This document shows, piece by piece, positions 27,543-36,527 of a DNA stretch of 64,000 nucleotides. Under the pieces are notes generated by a model, which made no database searches, was not told where the DNA came from, and saw only the letters and a list, made by a program, of their open reading frames with translations. The position numbers were made by a program, and so were the translations under genes. Each line of letters begins with the position of its first letter. Positions within the stretch are counted from its first letter, which is position 1. Origin of the DNA: UBA1930 sp943371535 (GTDB taxonomy: Bacteria; Bacteroidota; Bacteroidia; Chitinophagales; Chitinophagaceae); assembly GCA_943371535.1 (NCBI GenBank), contig CALRVE020000008.1:1-64000 (forward strand), given 5' to 3'.

Positions 27543-28199
27543 TTATCCAGGAATCCTTGAAATATATTTTTCAATTTCTTTAATCTGTTCAACTACTTGA
27601 GCGGTTTTAGGTTTTAGTGCTTTGGCTCTTCTAAAAAAATCTTTGGCAGCTCTAAACTCTCTTTTGTTCATAAAAATTTGACACATTTGTAAGTAAGCAA
27701 CAGCTTCACTTTCTTTATCAGGAATACCCAAACGTATGGCAGCTCTAATATAACTTTCGCCCTGCTTCATATCGCCTTTTTGCATGGCCATCATTCCCAA
27801 TTGTAATTTATTGGCACCTTCTGCTTCTGGCATTGGGCTACCCAATTCGTTACTTTTTTTCAAGTGTTTTTCGGCACTATCAAAATCTTGATCCATCATA
27901 GCCAAATTACCTTTAATGGTATAAAATGTACTGCGTACAGGCTTGTACAATAAATTAGGATACCAAACACTGTCTAAAATTTTCTTTACTTCTTCAATAT
28001 TACCAGCTTCCATAGGTTCTTGTATTAAACGCAATGGACCAATAAAAAAATGACTGGCTAAACCAATTACCCCTAAAAAATACAAAGGAAAAGCTGGCCA
28101 AAAACCTGCTACCCCAGTAACATTTAAAACAATAGCAGCAACAAGGGCTACTAAACTTAGCCAAAAACGATACTTAATAATTAAATTGTAAAACTTCAT
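27543..28199 (-). CDS. TPR-containing membrane protein
   Basis: A 218-residue protein with two N-terminal membrane helices (about residues 11-30 and 32-55) followed by TPR-like helical pairs to the end (for example MDQDFDSAEKHLKKSNELG and EFRAAKDFFRRAKALKP). The TPR part probably faces the cytoplasm and binds another protein. Function unknown. It has its own terminator. Confidence 0.75.
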   Translation of the reverse strand: MKFYNLIIKYRFWLSLVALVAAIVLNVTGVAGFWPAFPLYFLGVIGLASHFFIGPLRLIQEPMEAGNIEEVKKILDSVWYPNLLYKPVRSTFYTIKGNLAMMDQDFDSAEKHLKKSNELGSPMPEAEGANKLQLGMMAMQKGDMKQGESYIRAAIRLGIPDKESEAVAYLQMCQIFMNKREFRAAKDFFRRAKALKPKTAQVVEQIKEIEKYISRIPG

Positions 28200-28297
28200 G
28201 TTTTTTTATTTTATGAAACGAGCAACTGTACTACTTATCAGCTTCAGTGGCGTCGCACACTTGTACATTAATTCTTTATTCAACAAAGCTAAAAATG

Positions 28298-28369
28298 TGG
28301 TCCCGCCAAGAATCGAACTTGGATCTAGAGTTTAGGAAACTCCTATTCTATCCATTGAACTACGGGACC
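28298..28369 (-). tRNA. tRNA-Arg (anticodon CCT)
   Basis: The minus strand folds into a full cloverleaf: acceptor GGTCCCG / CGGGACC, D stem GTTC / GAAT, anticodon stem GGAGT / ACTCT with loop TTCCTAA (anticodon CCT), T stem CCAAG / CTTGG with loop TTCGATT, and discriminator A. No CCA is encoded. It reads AGG codons. It stands between a TPR gene and a repeat-rich stretch. Confidence 0.95.
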
Positions 28370-28460
28370 AATTTTCATCCATTGAAAGGGCAACAAAAGT
28401 AAGGGAAATAAAAAAAGCCTCTCTCAAAAATCATATTTAATGTAATATCTAATAAATAAC

Positions 28461-28596
28461 CCATTTCTACTTCGCAAAAAAGCGTTGTAAACAGCAAGAA
28501 CTGAAAAGGAGCATTATGATTTTGCCACGGATACACGGAGAATCACGGATTTTTTTGATTAGCATTATAAATTCCATGTAAATTCTGTTTATCCTT
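28461..28596. repeat. Composite dispersed repeat downstream of tRNA-Arg
   Basis: A diverged copy of the two-module repeat. The first module is near 28461 (CCATTTCTACTTCGCAAAAA). The second starts with GCCACGGAT at 28524, continues as ACACGGAGAATCACGGATT, and decays near 28595 (CTGTTTATCC in place of ATCCGTGGC). It fills most of the 279 bp between the tRNA and the GDPD gene. Confidence 0.6.
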
Positions 28597-28647
28597 GAGC
28601 ATTAATACTCAAAAAGCCTTAACTAGCATCTTATATTCATAATAACA

Positions 28648-29580
28648 ATGAGGCTGAAAAAAAATTATTGCTATTTATTATTATCCCTACTTTTTTCAAT
28701 GGTACTTAGTAACTGTACTTCATCTAAAAACAGTCGCTTGAACAAAACATTTTTTGATATTCAAGGGCACAGAGGTTGCCGAGGTTTAATGCCAGAAAAT
28801 ACTATTGCTGGTTTTATTAAAGCTATTGACGAAGGTGTTACTACCCTAGAAATGGATGTTGTAATTACCAAAGATGGCTATGCAGTTGTTAGTCATGAGC
28901 CTTTTTTTAATCATGAAATTACTACTAAAGCCAATGGCAGTTTTGTAAAAGAATCAGAAGAAAAACAATTGAATATTTATGCAATGAATTATACCGATTT
29001 ATTGCAGTACGATGTTGGCTTAAAGCCACATCCTCGTTTTCCCAATCAACATAAAGTAGCTGCTACTAAACCTTTATTAAGCGATGTAATTGAGTTGGTT
29101 GAAATTTATACCAAAGCAAAAGGCTTGCCTGCGATGCGATACAATATTGAAACAAAATGTAACCCTTCTACCGATGGTGTTTTTCATCCTGCACCTCAAG
29201 CATTTGTAAGCATTTTAATGAAGGTAATTGAGCAATATAAAGTTGCTGCAAGAACTACTATTCAATCTTTTGATGTACGAACATTGCAAGTAATGTATCA
29301 ACAATTTCCAGCTGTACAAACTGCCTATTTATACGAAGGCATTTCGTTAAGTTCTTTAGATGTTAAGTTGGAAAAATTAGGTTTTACACCCACCATTTAT
29401 TCGCCTGCTTATCAATTGGTAACAAAGCAATTGGTTAAAAAATGCCATTCAAAAGGCATGCAAATTATTCCTTGGACGGTGAACGATTCTGCTTCAATAA
29501 AAAGATTGATGAATATTGGCGTAGATGGAATAATTACCGATTATCCGAATTTGTTTAAATCTTTAGCTCTATCAAAATAA
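28648..29580 (+). CDS. Glycerophosphodiester phosphodiesterase lipoprotein
   Basis: A 310-residue protein of the GDPD family. The lipobox is LLFSMVLSNC, so it is probably an outer-membrane or periplasmic lipoprotein. Catalytic residues are visible: the HRG motif in GHRGCRGLMPENT, the metal ligands E and D in TLEMDVVITKDG, and the second His in VVSHEPFF. The C-terminal part has the family text IIPWTVND and GVDGIITDYP. It hydrolyses glycerophosphodiesters to glycerol-3-phosphate and an alcohol. Confidence 0.93.
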   Translation: MRLKKNYCYLLLSLLFSMVLSNCTSSKNSRLNKTFFDIQGHRGCRGLMPENTIAGFIKAIDEGVTTLEMDVVITKDGYAVVSHEPFFNHEITTKANGSFVKESEEKQLNIYAMNYTDLLQYDVGLKPHPRFPNQHKVAATKPLLSDVIELVEIYTKAKGLPAMRYNIETKCNPSTDGVFHPAPQAFVSILMKVIEQYKVAARTTIQSFDVRTLQVMYQQFPAVQTAYLYEGISLSSLDVKLEKLGFTPTIYSPAYQLVTKQLVKKCHSKGMQIIPWTVNDSASIKRLMNIGVDGIITDYPNLFKSLALSK

Positions 29581-29581
29581 A

Positions 29582-29609
29582 AAAGCTTGCTACATCAGTA
29601 ACAAGCTTT
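29582..29609 (-). terminator. Hairpin between convergent GDPD and Cys/Lys-rich genes
   Basis: AAAGCTTG (29582-29589) pairs with CAAGCTTT (29602-29609). The minus-strand side runs into TTTTTTATTTT, so it ends the small gene starting at 29849; it may also serve the GDPD gene from the other side. Confidence 0.65.
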
Positions 29610-29630
29610 CAATAAGGCTCAAAAAATCAA

Positions 29631-29849
29631 TTACGATTTTTTCTCTTCTACTTTAGCGGTTGTAGTTTTTGCATCTTTTTTGCAACAACTTTTTTCTTTA
29701 CCCTCAGTTTTGCACTCTTCTTTTCCCTTAGCATCTTTTTTGCAACACTCTTTTCCTTTTGCACATTTCTTTTTACCACCACCATTGTTTGCAAATGCTA
29801 CACCTGTAAATAAAAATGCCGCTGTAGCCAACATCAATAATTTTTTCAT
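29631..29849 (-). CDS. Small exported Cys/Lys-rich protein
   Basis: The start was set at 29849, giving 72 residues with a clear signal peptide (KKLLMLATAAFLFTGVAFA). The mature part is made of short repeats with Cys: KKCAKGKECCKKDAKGKEEC and EKSCCKKDAK, with seven Cys in total and Lys/Glu between. The CC pairs and C-x(n)-C spacing suggest metal binding or disulfide bonding outside the cytoplasm, but I know no named family. It has its own terminator. Confidence 0.75.
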   Translation of the reverse strand: MKKLLMLATAAFLFTGVAFANNGGGKKKCAKGKECCKKDAKGKEECKTEGKEKSCCKKDAKTTTAKVEEKKS

Positions 29850-29968
29850 AATTGTTTTTGTTTGAGTTTTAAAAATCTGTTGTAAATATAAACAGTATTT
29901 CAAGCATATAAACGTTTCTACTGTTAAAATTAGTATCTAGTATTTTAAAAGATTGATTGTCAAGCAAT

Positions 29969-30628
29969 TTATTTCCAAGTTGCTAAAACAGTTACTCCAC
30001 CTTTTACTACTTCATTCAATTGTACGTTTACTTTAGTGCCTACTGGCAACAAAATATCTACACGACTACCAAATTTTATAAATCCATATTCATCACATTG
30101 TTGTACTTGTTCGCCCACAACAGTATAATTACAAATTCGTTTAGCCAATGCTCCTGCAATTTGTTTGTATAAAATAGTACCAAAATTATTTTTTACTACA
30201 ACACTCCAACGTTCATTTTCAGTAGAACTTTTTGGATGCCAAGCCACCAAATATTTGCCTTTATGATATTTGTTGTACAACACTTCTCCACTCATTGGAT
30301 TGCGATTTACATGCACATTGGCAGGACTCATAAAAATACTTACTTGTATTCTTTTGTCTTTAAAATACTCTACATCTACTGTTTCTTCAATTACCACTAC
30401 TTTACCATCGGCAGGGCAAATAATTTTATTTTCATCAATAGTCATTCCCCTGTTAGGAATTCTAAAAAATGAAATGATAAAAAGGAATAAAAATAAAGTA
30501 CCAAAAAAAATAAGGTAAGCTAACCAAGGCATTGATGCACTTAAAAAATAAAACGATGCTACATTAACCAAACCAAAAATTAAAGCTGTTATACCAATGG
30601 TTTGATAACCTTCTCTATGAATTGTCAT
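29969..30628 (-). CDS. psd: Phosphatidylserine decarboxylase, short form
   Basis: A 219-residue protein of the short Psd type. Two N-terminal membrane helices (about residues 8-52) are followed by the catalytic domain with FMSPANVHVNRNP (substrate His) and the self-cleavage site in FIKFGSRVDILLP (Gly-Ser, pyruvoyl formation). It makes phosphatidylethanolamine from phosphatidylserine. It lies 79 bp downstream of cdsA, so two steps of phospholipid synthesis sit together. Confidence 0.93.
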   Translation of the reverse strand: MTIHREGYQTIGITALIFGLVNVASFYFLSASMPWLAYLIFFGTLFLFLFIISFFRIPNRGMTIDENKIICPADGKVVVIEETVDVEYFKDKRIQVSIFMSPANVHVNRNPMSGEVLYNKYHKGKYLVAWHPKSSTENERWSVVVKNNFGTILYKQIAGALAKRICNYTVVGEQVQQCDEYGFIKFGSRVDILLPVGTKVNVQLNEVVKGGVTVLATWK

Positions 30629-30707
30629 GTAATAAAATTGAGTGGCAAATGTAATGCTGCTAAGTGAAAGATGGAATTTTTTGTATTACTCATTAAATTG
30701 TTATCCA

Positions 30708-31580
30708 TTAAATAAACAATTGCACATACAACCAAACAAATGGTGTGGCTAGTATTAATGAATCGAACCTATCTAAAAAACCACCATGCCCTGGCATAAA
30801 ACTGCCACTATCTTTTACACCTGCCAAACGCTTGAGTTTACTTTCTAATAAATCGCCCAATGTGCCAACAACTGCACCAATAGCTGCAATTACATACCAA
30901 TGATATGGTGCAATAGTTGTTTGCATTTCAAAAGCTGAATGATTGATTAACAATGGAACTAATGCTAAACCAACCACTACAATTGCCAATATTGCCCCAC
31001 CAATTGTGCCTTCCCAAGTTTTTTTAGGAGAAATTGTAGACAAAGGAGTTTTGCCTATAAAAGACCCAACGATGTATGCCATGGTATCGTTCATCCAAAT
31101 AGATGCAATTAATATAATTGGAATAAATAAACCTGTTTCTAGGTTTCTCAAACTCATCATCAATCCCCAACTTAATGAAATATATAGTAAGCCAAAAAAA
31201 GAATGAGCTACCATTTTTATATTCGGCTTTTTGCTAAATAAAATTTCTACAATAGGTAATGCAATGGCTGCAATAATAATTATCCACCAACCCAATTCAT
31301 GCAAACGTAAACCAGCAATTGAGTAAACATCGTTCAGCATAAATAATACAAAGCCAAAACCTGCTAACATTACTCCATATTGATGAAAAACATTGATTTG
31401 CTGATATTCTTTATCTATCAAGCCCACCAATTTTTGATACTCGAACCAGCAGCCAAAATGTATAATGGTAAACAACAATAAAAAAGTCCAATGATTGTAC
31501 AATAAACCCGTTAACATTACAGCTACAAAAATAATAGCCGTTAATGCCCTTGTTTTAAATGTTTGAATATTTAATGCCAT
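30708..31580 (-). CDS. cdsA: Phosphatidate cytidylyltransferase
   Basis: A 290-residue membrane protein with about eight helices. The family signature is intact: SPKKTWEGTIGG near residue 185 and the C-terminal PGHGGFLDRFDSLI. It makes CDP-diacylglycerol from phosphatidate and CTP. It is upstream of psd on the same strand and faces away from batD. Confidence 0.94.
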   Translation of the reverse strand: MALNIQTFKTRALTAIIFVAVMLTGLLYNHWTFLLLFTIIHFGCWFEYQKLVGLIDKEYQQINVFHQYGVMLAGFGFVLFMLNDVYSIAGLRLHELGWWIIIIAAIALPIVEILFSKKPNIKMVAHSFFGLLYISLSWGLMMSLRNLETGLFIPIILIASIWMNDTMAYIVGSFIGKTPLSTISPKKTWEGTIGGAILAIVVVGLALVPLLINHSAFEMQTTIAPYHWYVIAAIGAVVGTLGDLLESKLKRLAGVKDSGSFMPGHGGFLDRFDSLILATPFVWLYVQLFI

Positions 31581-31711
31581 AAAGCAGTTTGTATAAGCAA
31601 ATTAACAAAATATGTACTGCTAAAAAACACAAATAACTAATTATCTTCTTTTCTTTATGCCATTTAAACAAAACATCTATAACTACCCTTATTTTTTGAG
31701 GCATTTATAAA

Positions 31712-33064
31712 ATGAAATATTTAATACTCCTTATTTTATTTTTTTCTTATAGTTCTGTATTTGCTCAAAATGGGTTAGACGCTTCTATGTTAGATGAAGT
31801 GAGCATGGCCAACAACGGACAATTACCAAAGCAATTTATTGAGAACAATGTTTTTGTAAAAGCCGAAGCATCTACCACTGAAGCGTATGTTGGGCAGCCT
31901 ATTTTAGTAACTTATAAATTTTATACAAGATTACAAGCCCAAAGCAAGGTTACAAAAATGCCCATTTTTAGTGGATGCAGTGTGCAAGAAATGACCACCA
32001 ACGATTTGCTTCCTGAAATAGTACAATACAAAGGCAAAACCTTTAGAGTACACACCATTCGTAAAGTTCAGTTAATACCATTACACATTGGTACCATCAT
32101 TTTAGATTCGGCTAGTGTAGAAAATATATTTACAGTGTATGATAAAGGTGTTACCCAAAAACAAATTAATCAACAACAAGCTTTTTCTCACGACGAGGTT
32201 TTTACATTGTACAGCAAACCGGTATTAATACAAGTAAAAGATGTACCAAACAATCAACAGCCCATCAACTTTAGTGGTGCTATTGGTAGTTTTTCTATTA
32301 CTGCCAAATTGCAAAAAAATACCGATACCGCTAACGAAAACAATCAACTTAAAATTACAATTGTTGGTAGTGGCAATTTTGCAAGCATTGTTTGTCCAAC
32401 CATCACATGGCCCAATGGCTTCACCAATTTTGAAGCAAGTAGTAGCGAAACCGTAAACAAATTATCTTTTCCTAATACAGGAGAAAAAGAATTTATCGTT
32501 CCTTTTGTAGCAACAAAAACGGGTATATACACCATTCCTTCCATTAGCTTTTGTTTTTTTGATGCCAATAGCAACCAATACAAAACAATTGCTACCCAAA
32601 ATATATCAATCACCATTATGCCTGCTTTAGAAAACACCATTGATAACAATAAACTGCAAAAAGATATTACCAATAAAAAATATTTTTGGATTGTTCCTGC
32701 ACTTGCGTTGATTGCTGGTTTTAGTTGGTGGTTTCGTTTTATTAGAAAAACGCAACCCAAAAAATTAATTGAAGAAGCCACAATAAGAATTGAAGACAAC
32801 GCAAGTGTACTTATAACAGCACAACCATATACTACAGTTGCTGAACAAGTAGATGTACTTCTACTCAACTGGAACAATGATGAACAGTTTTTTAGTGATG
32901 CTAAAAAAATTGCTACTCAATTATTGCAACAAAATAATTCAACTCACCAACAAGAAAAGCTAGAGCAAATTATTGTACAATGCAATGCTGCTTTATATGC
33001 TAGTAATAAAAGTATTGACAAACAATTAATTGTTGATGAATTGAAAAATATTCAAGCTGAATAG
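31712..33064 (+). CDS. BatD-like protein
   Basis: A 450-residue protein with a signal peptide (YLILLILFFSYSSVFAQ), beta-rich periplasmic domains (VFVKAEASTTEAYVGQPILV and later GAIGSFSITAKL are typical of BatD), one membrane helix near residue 328 (YFWIVPALALIAGFSWWF), and a cytoplasmic tail. BatD normally works with BatA, BatB and BatC in Bacteroidota. None of these are in the window. It is shorter than many BatD proteins, which often reach 550-600 residues. Confidence 0.82.
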   Translation: MKYLILLILFFSYSSVFAQNGLDASMLDEVSMANNGQLPKQFIENNVFVKAEASTTEAYVGQPILVTYKFYTRLQAQSKVTKMPIFSGCSVQEMTTNDLLPEIVQYKGKTFRVHTIRKVQLIPLHIGTIILDSASVENIFTVYDKGVTQKQINQQQAFSHDEVFTLYSKPVLIQVKDVPNNQQPINFSGAIGSFSITAKLQKNTDTANENNQLKITIVGSGNFASIVCPTITWPNGFTNFEASSSETVNKLSFPNTGEKEFIVPFVATKTGIYTIPSISFCFFDANSNQYKTIATQNISITIMPALENTIDNNKLQKDITNKKYFWIVPALALIAGFSWWFRFIRKTQPKKLIEEATIRIEDNASVLITAQPYTTVAEQVDVLLLNWNNDEQFFSDAKKIATQLLQQNNSTHQQEKLEQIIVQCNAALYASNKSIDKQLIVDELKNIQAE

Positions 33065-33120
33065 CTTGAGATTGTTTAGACTTTTTGGATTTAGCAATTA
33101 TTTAATTAGTACAGCTGTTA

Positions 33121-33270
33121 GCCTGAGTAAACAATTTCTGCTTCGCAGAAAAGCATTTTGAACCTGCCTAGCGGCAGACAGAAATGACATAATCGCCACG
33201 GATCCACGGAAAATCACGGATTGGCTGCTATGATTATTCTAAATTCCGTGCTAATCCGTGCATCCGTGGC
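33121..33270. repeat. Composite dispersed repeat (two modules)
   Basis: Module 1 (33121-33163) reads GCCTGAGTAAACAATTTCTG, CTTCGCAGAA, AAGCATTTTGAA. It is near-identical to 39551-39592. Module 2 (33195-33270, 76 bp) begins GCCACGGATCCACGG and ends ATCCGTGCATCCGTGGC, so its ends are inverted. Between them is a small palindrome TGCCTAGCGGCA. The element lies between the convergent batD and M1 peptidase genes. Confidence 0.8.
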
Positions 33271-33331
33271 AATAAATAAATTATTTTTTATTATTAGAAC
33301 AGCAAAAGTCTAAATAACTTCCTTGTTTAAA

Positions 33332-35257
33332 TTATTTCAGTAGCTTTTTCACCAACTTAAAATCTTGCCCAAGTAACTGTATAATGTAATTGCCTTTGGG
33401 ATATTGCGTTAAAGGCAATTGCAATACTTCGTCTTGACCATTGGTAATAAATTGTTGCTGTTTTAGTAACTGTCCTTGTGCATTAAAAAGCTGTACTTGT
33501 AATTGTTTAAATGATGGATTTTTTATACTGATGAACACATTATTTTTTACAGGATTTGGATACAATTGTATATCATTTACTAAACTATTGGTATCGATTA
33601 TTTTTTGAGTACTATTATTTTTACTAATCAATTGTTTATCTAAATCTACCAAAACCGTATCGGCTGCAAAACCAACATTTACCCATGTTTCAGCACCATT
33701 GGTATTGCATTGTACAACAACTGTTTTTTGTTGTGTTCCTTTTTTAAATGTAATAGGTAACGGCGTTTTATAAAACGTAACCGATGGGTGCGATGTAGTT
33801 TGTGTTACTTTCACTTTTGCCCAATGATTATTATTTAAATTCCATTGTACAGCAAAGCTGGGATAACCTTCGCCATAAATCCATTGATTGAAAAAATAGG
33901 TTAAATCTTGCCCAGCAACTTGTTCAATATTGCGTTTAAAATCGGTTGTTTTAGCAAAGCCATTTTTTAGTAATGGGTCGTTTAAAAATTGTTTCAATGC
34001 CTTAAAAAAAATACTATCACCTAATGTAAAACGCAACATACGTAAGGCGTACGAACCTTTATCGTAGCTCAATCGTCCACTAAAAATCCTGTACACATCG
34101 GTAGTATCTTGTACATAAACGCTACCATCGGGTTGAGAGGTAATATTGTTTAAATGAATGGTTAATAATGAATTCAGAATAGCAGTATCATAATTTTCAA
34201 AAAAATAGTTCGATGAAAATGTAGCAAAGCCTTCGTTAATCCAAATATCTTGCCAACTGCCACAAGTTATTTTGTTACCAAACCATTGATGTGCAATTTC
34301 ATGTGCCATAAGGTTTACGTCAGGAAAGCTTAAAAACGAATTGGTTTGATGTTCCATTCCACCACCCCAACCAAATTGTGTATGGCCGTATTGTTCAGTG
34401 ATATAAGGATAAGGTCCATAACTTTCATGCAATAATTTTAAACACTCAATTGCCGGAGCAGTATTGTTTTGAAATATAGCTAAACTCTCAGGATACACAT
34501 GTGTAATCATGGGCAAGTTGAGATTGCCTAATGGAATGGTATGGCTAAACGTTGTGAAATTGGTAACTGAAAATGCTACCAAATAACTGGTTATTGGAAA
34601 ACGATGTTTGTACCAAGTTACAGTTTGATTATTGTTTGTAATAGCCGATTGTTTTACACCATTGGTAGTGGCAGTATAAATTGAAGGATGAATAATGGTA
34701 ATATCTATGCTATCAATTTTATCGTCTAATCCATTACGGCAAGGCCACCAATCTTTGCTTCCATAAGGTTCACTTAAAGTCCATATTACAGGTACATTAT
34801 TATGTGTGGTTTGAATAAAAGAACCAAAACCACTTTGTGGTGGAATACCTTTGTAAAAAATAATTACTGAATCTTTTTGTTGTGCAGCAAGGGTAGAACC
34901 AAGTTGAATACGTAAAGCATGATTGGCAGTTTGTGAAAATGCCATTTTAACATTACGAAACACAATACTATCTACTGTTAATTGAAAAGCTAAATCGAAA
35001 CTAATAGAATTGGTAGCTGTATTAACCGAAAAATGATGCGTTACTTTTCCTTCAATAAAACGTACAGCAGGATCTACCTTCCAAACACAATTGCTATAAA
35101 AAATTTCAAAATTGCTAGACGATTGAGTTTGCAATGCATTTAATCTTGCATAAGCAGTTCTACTCTCTTGCTTAGCAATTTCATTGCTGTGTTTACATGC
35201 ATATTCTTGCCCATTGGCTTCAAAAAACAACAGTAAAAAAAACAATAACCATTTCAT
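33332..35257 (-). CDS. M1-family metallopeptidase with T9SS sorting domain
   Basis: A 641-residue secreted aminopeptidase-like enzyme. After the signal peptide (WLLFFLLLFFEANG) comes the M1 N-terminal beta domain, then the catalytic site HEIAHQWFGN with the third zinc ligand Glu in WINEGFATF, near residues 315-340. The exopeptidase motif is seen as WGGGMEHQT (GxMEN-like; His-Gln after Glu in place of Asn). The last ~80 residues are a T9SS type A sorting domain (LYPNPVKNNVFIS...KLVKKLLK). It is probably a surface or secreted peptidase. Confidence 0.92.
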   Translation of the reverse strand: MKWLLFFLLLFFEANGQEYACKHSNEIAKQESRTAYARLNALQTQSSSNFEIFYSNCVWKVDPAVRFIEGKVTHHFSVNTATNSISFDLAFQLTVDSIVFRNVKMAFSQTANHALRIQLGSTLAAQQKDSVIIFYKGIPPQSGFGSFIQTTHNNVPVIWTLSEPYGSKDWWPCRNGLDDKIDSIDITIIHPSIYTATTNGVKQSAITNNNQTVTWYKHRFPITSYLVAFSVTNFTTFSHTIPLGNLNLPMITHVYPESLAIFQNNTAPAIECLKLLHESYGPYPYITEQYGHTQFGWGGGMEHQTNSFLSFPDVNLMAHEIAHQWFGNKITCGSWQDIWINEGFATFSSNYFFENYDTAILNSLLTIHLNNITSQPDGSVYVQDTTDVYRIFSGRLSYDKGSYALRMLRFTLGDSIFFKALKQFLNDPLLKNGFAKTTDFKRNIEQVAGQDLTYFFNQWIYGEGYPSFAVQWNLNNNHWAKVKVTQTTSHPSVTFYKTPLPITFKKGTQQKTVVVQCNTNGAETWVNVGFAADTVLVDLDKQLISKNNSTQKIIDTNSLVNDIQLYPNPVKNNVFISIKNPSFKQLQVQLFNAQGQLLKQQQFITNGQDEVLQLPLTQYPKGNYIIQLLGQDFKLVKKLLK

Positions 35258-35310
35258 TTTTTAAAGTTAGGCAACAATTCATTTTAGTACACAAATAACT
35301 AGAAAGTAAA

Positions 35311-35356
35311 TTTGTATCGATTGGATATTTGTCTGATATTTGTAGACGAATGTCTA
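35311..35356 (+). promoter_or_regulatory. Promoter and candidate operator of the RES/Xre operon
   Basis: TTTG at 35311-35314 and GATATTTG at 35335-35342, 20 bases apart, resemble the Bacteroidota TTTG / TAnnTTTG promoter. Directly after the -7 box is a perfect inverted repeat TAGAC-gaat-GTCTA (35343-35356), and a further GTCT half site lies at 35331. The repeat overlaps the expected transcription start and fits binding by the Xre-type antitoxin for autoregulation. Confidence 0.55.
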
Positions 35357-35367
35357 AATTATAAAAA

Positions 35368-35871
35368 ATGTCAGTTTCTACACTCAATATTAATCGAAGG
35401 TTAAATAAAGAAATTACTTCGTTATTGAAACACACCAAAAAGTCAGGCTATTCTATAGAGTTAAGTGAAGAAATTACTTATGATGATTTTTTGAAAAACA
35501 AAATGCTCATTATTGCTGCAATTAGAGCTGGCATTCCATATTCATTATTCGATTTAATTCAAGTTGGAACTCCATTTACCGAAAATGATTGGGCTAAGTT
35601 TTTAGATGTTTCAACTAAGTCGCTACAACGTTACAAAGCATCGTCTCAACATCATTTTAAGCCCATTCATTCTGAAAAAATAATTGAAATGGCAGAAGTT
35701 ACTAAAATTGGTTTAGATGTTTTTGGTACAATGGATAAATTAAAATTATGGTTGAATACACCCAATTTTTCGTTAGGTAAATTAAAGCCTATTGAATTAC
35801 TAAAAGATTCGTACGGTAAAGAATTAGTAGTAACTGAACTTATTCATATTAATCACGGAATTCTTGTATAA
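35368..35871 (+). CDS. Xre/MbcA/ParS-type antitoxin
   Basis: A 167-residue protein of the antitoxin class that pairs with RES toxins. The N-terminal ~60 residues are variable; the middle has an HTH-like region (FTENDWAKFLDVSTKSLQRYKA), and the C-terminal toxin-binding domain is typical (TKIGLDVFGTMDKLKLWLNTPNFSLGKLKPIELL in parts, ending at DSYGKELVVTEL). It binds DNA and covers the NAD-cleaving RES toxin encoded 2 bp downstream. Confidence 0.9.
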   Translation: MSVSTLNINRRLNKEITSLLKHTKKSGYSIELSEEITYDDFLKNKMLIIAAIRAGIPYSLFDLIQVGTPFTENDWAKFLDVSTKSLQRYKASSQHHFKPIHSEKIIEMAEVTKIGLDVFGTMDKLKLWLNTPNFSLGKLKPIELLKDSYGKELVVTELIHINHGILV

Positions 35872-35873
35872 GA

Positions 35874-36332
35874 ATGGAAGTTTACAGACTTGCAAGAGAA
35901 AAATTTGCTACTCCATTATCGGGTAAAGGTGCTGCTATTAAAGGAGCTCGTTGGAACTCAATTGGGGTAGAATTAATTTATACTGCTAAAAATAGATCTT
36001 TAGCAATGGCTGAAGTTGCAGTTCATTTTACACTTGCTACATTACCCAATGATTACGTTATGTTAACTATCTATATTCCTGATAGTTTGAGTGTTGAACA
36101 AATTGCAGAATCGGAGCTACCCAAAGATTGGAAAGACTTTCCTCATCCTACTTCTACACAAAAGTTTGGAGACAATTTTGTGTTTGAAAATAAACATTGC
36201 ATTTTAATGATACCATCGGTTGTTACAAAAGGCGATTACAATCTTTTGATAAACCCCAATCATAAAGACTTTAATAAAATTGCAATCACTAACATAGAAA
36301 ATTTTCCGTTTGATAAAAGAATACTCAAATAA
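35874..36332 (+). CDS. RES-domain toxin (NAD+ phosphorylase type)
   Basis: A 152-residue RES protein. The named residues are visible: Arg in YRLAREKF and in GARWNSIG, Glu in SLAMAEVAVHF, and Ser near the end region LMIPSVV. RES toxins degrade NAD+ by phosphorolysis and stop growth. The gene follows the antitoxin by 2 bp. Length and order (antitoxin first) are normal. Confidence 0.92.
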   Translation: MEVYRLAREKFATPLSGKGAAIKGARWNSIGVELIYTAKNRSLAMAEVAVHFTLATLPNDYVMLTIYIPDSLSVEQIAESELPKDWKDFPHPTSTQKFGDNFVFENKHCILMIPSVVTKGDYNLLINPNHKDFNKIAITNIENFPFDKRILK

Positions 36333-36527
36333 AGTTTAAGCTAACCTAACATTAATTACTAGACGGTTAACATATAGGCATTATAAAAAGCAATAGCTAT
36401 TTTTGAATGTGTTTTTCGATAAACGAAACAACCCCATTGCAAAAGTCAACATTCACCAAGCATCTCTTATTTTTACACTCAAAGCATTAAAAATGCTTAA
36501 ATATTTTTTTTTCAAGGAGTTTAATAA

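Noticed and set aside
33195..33270. Insertion sequence
   Set aside because: The element is only 76 bp, has no transposase frame, and no clear target duplication was seen.
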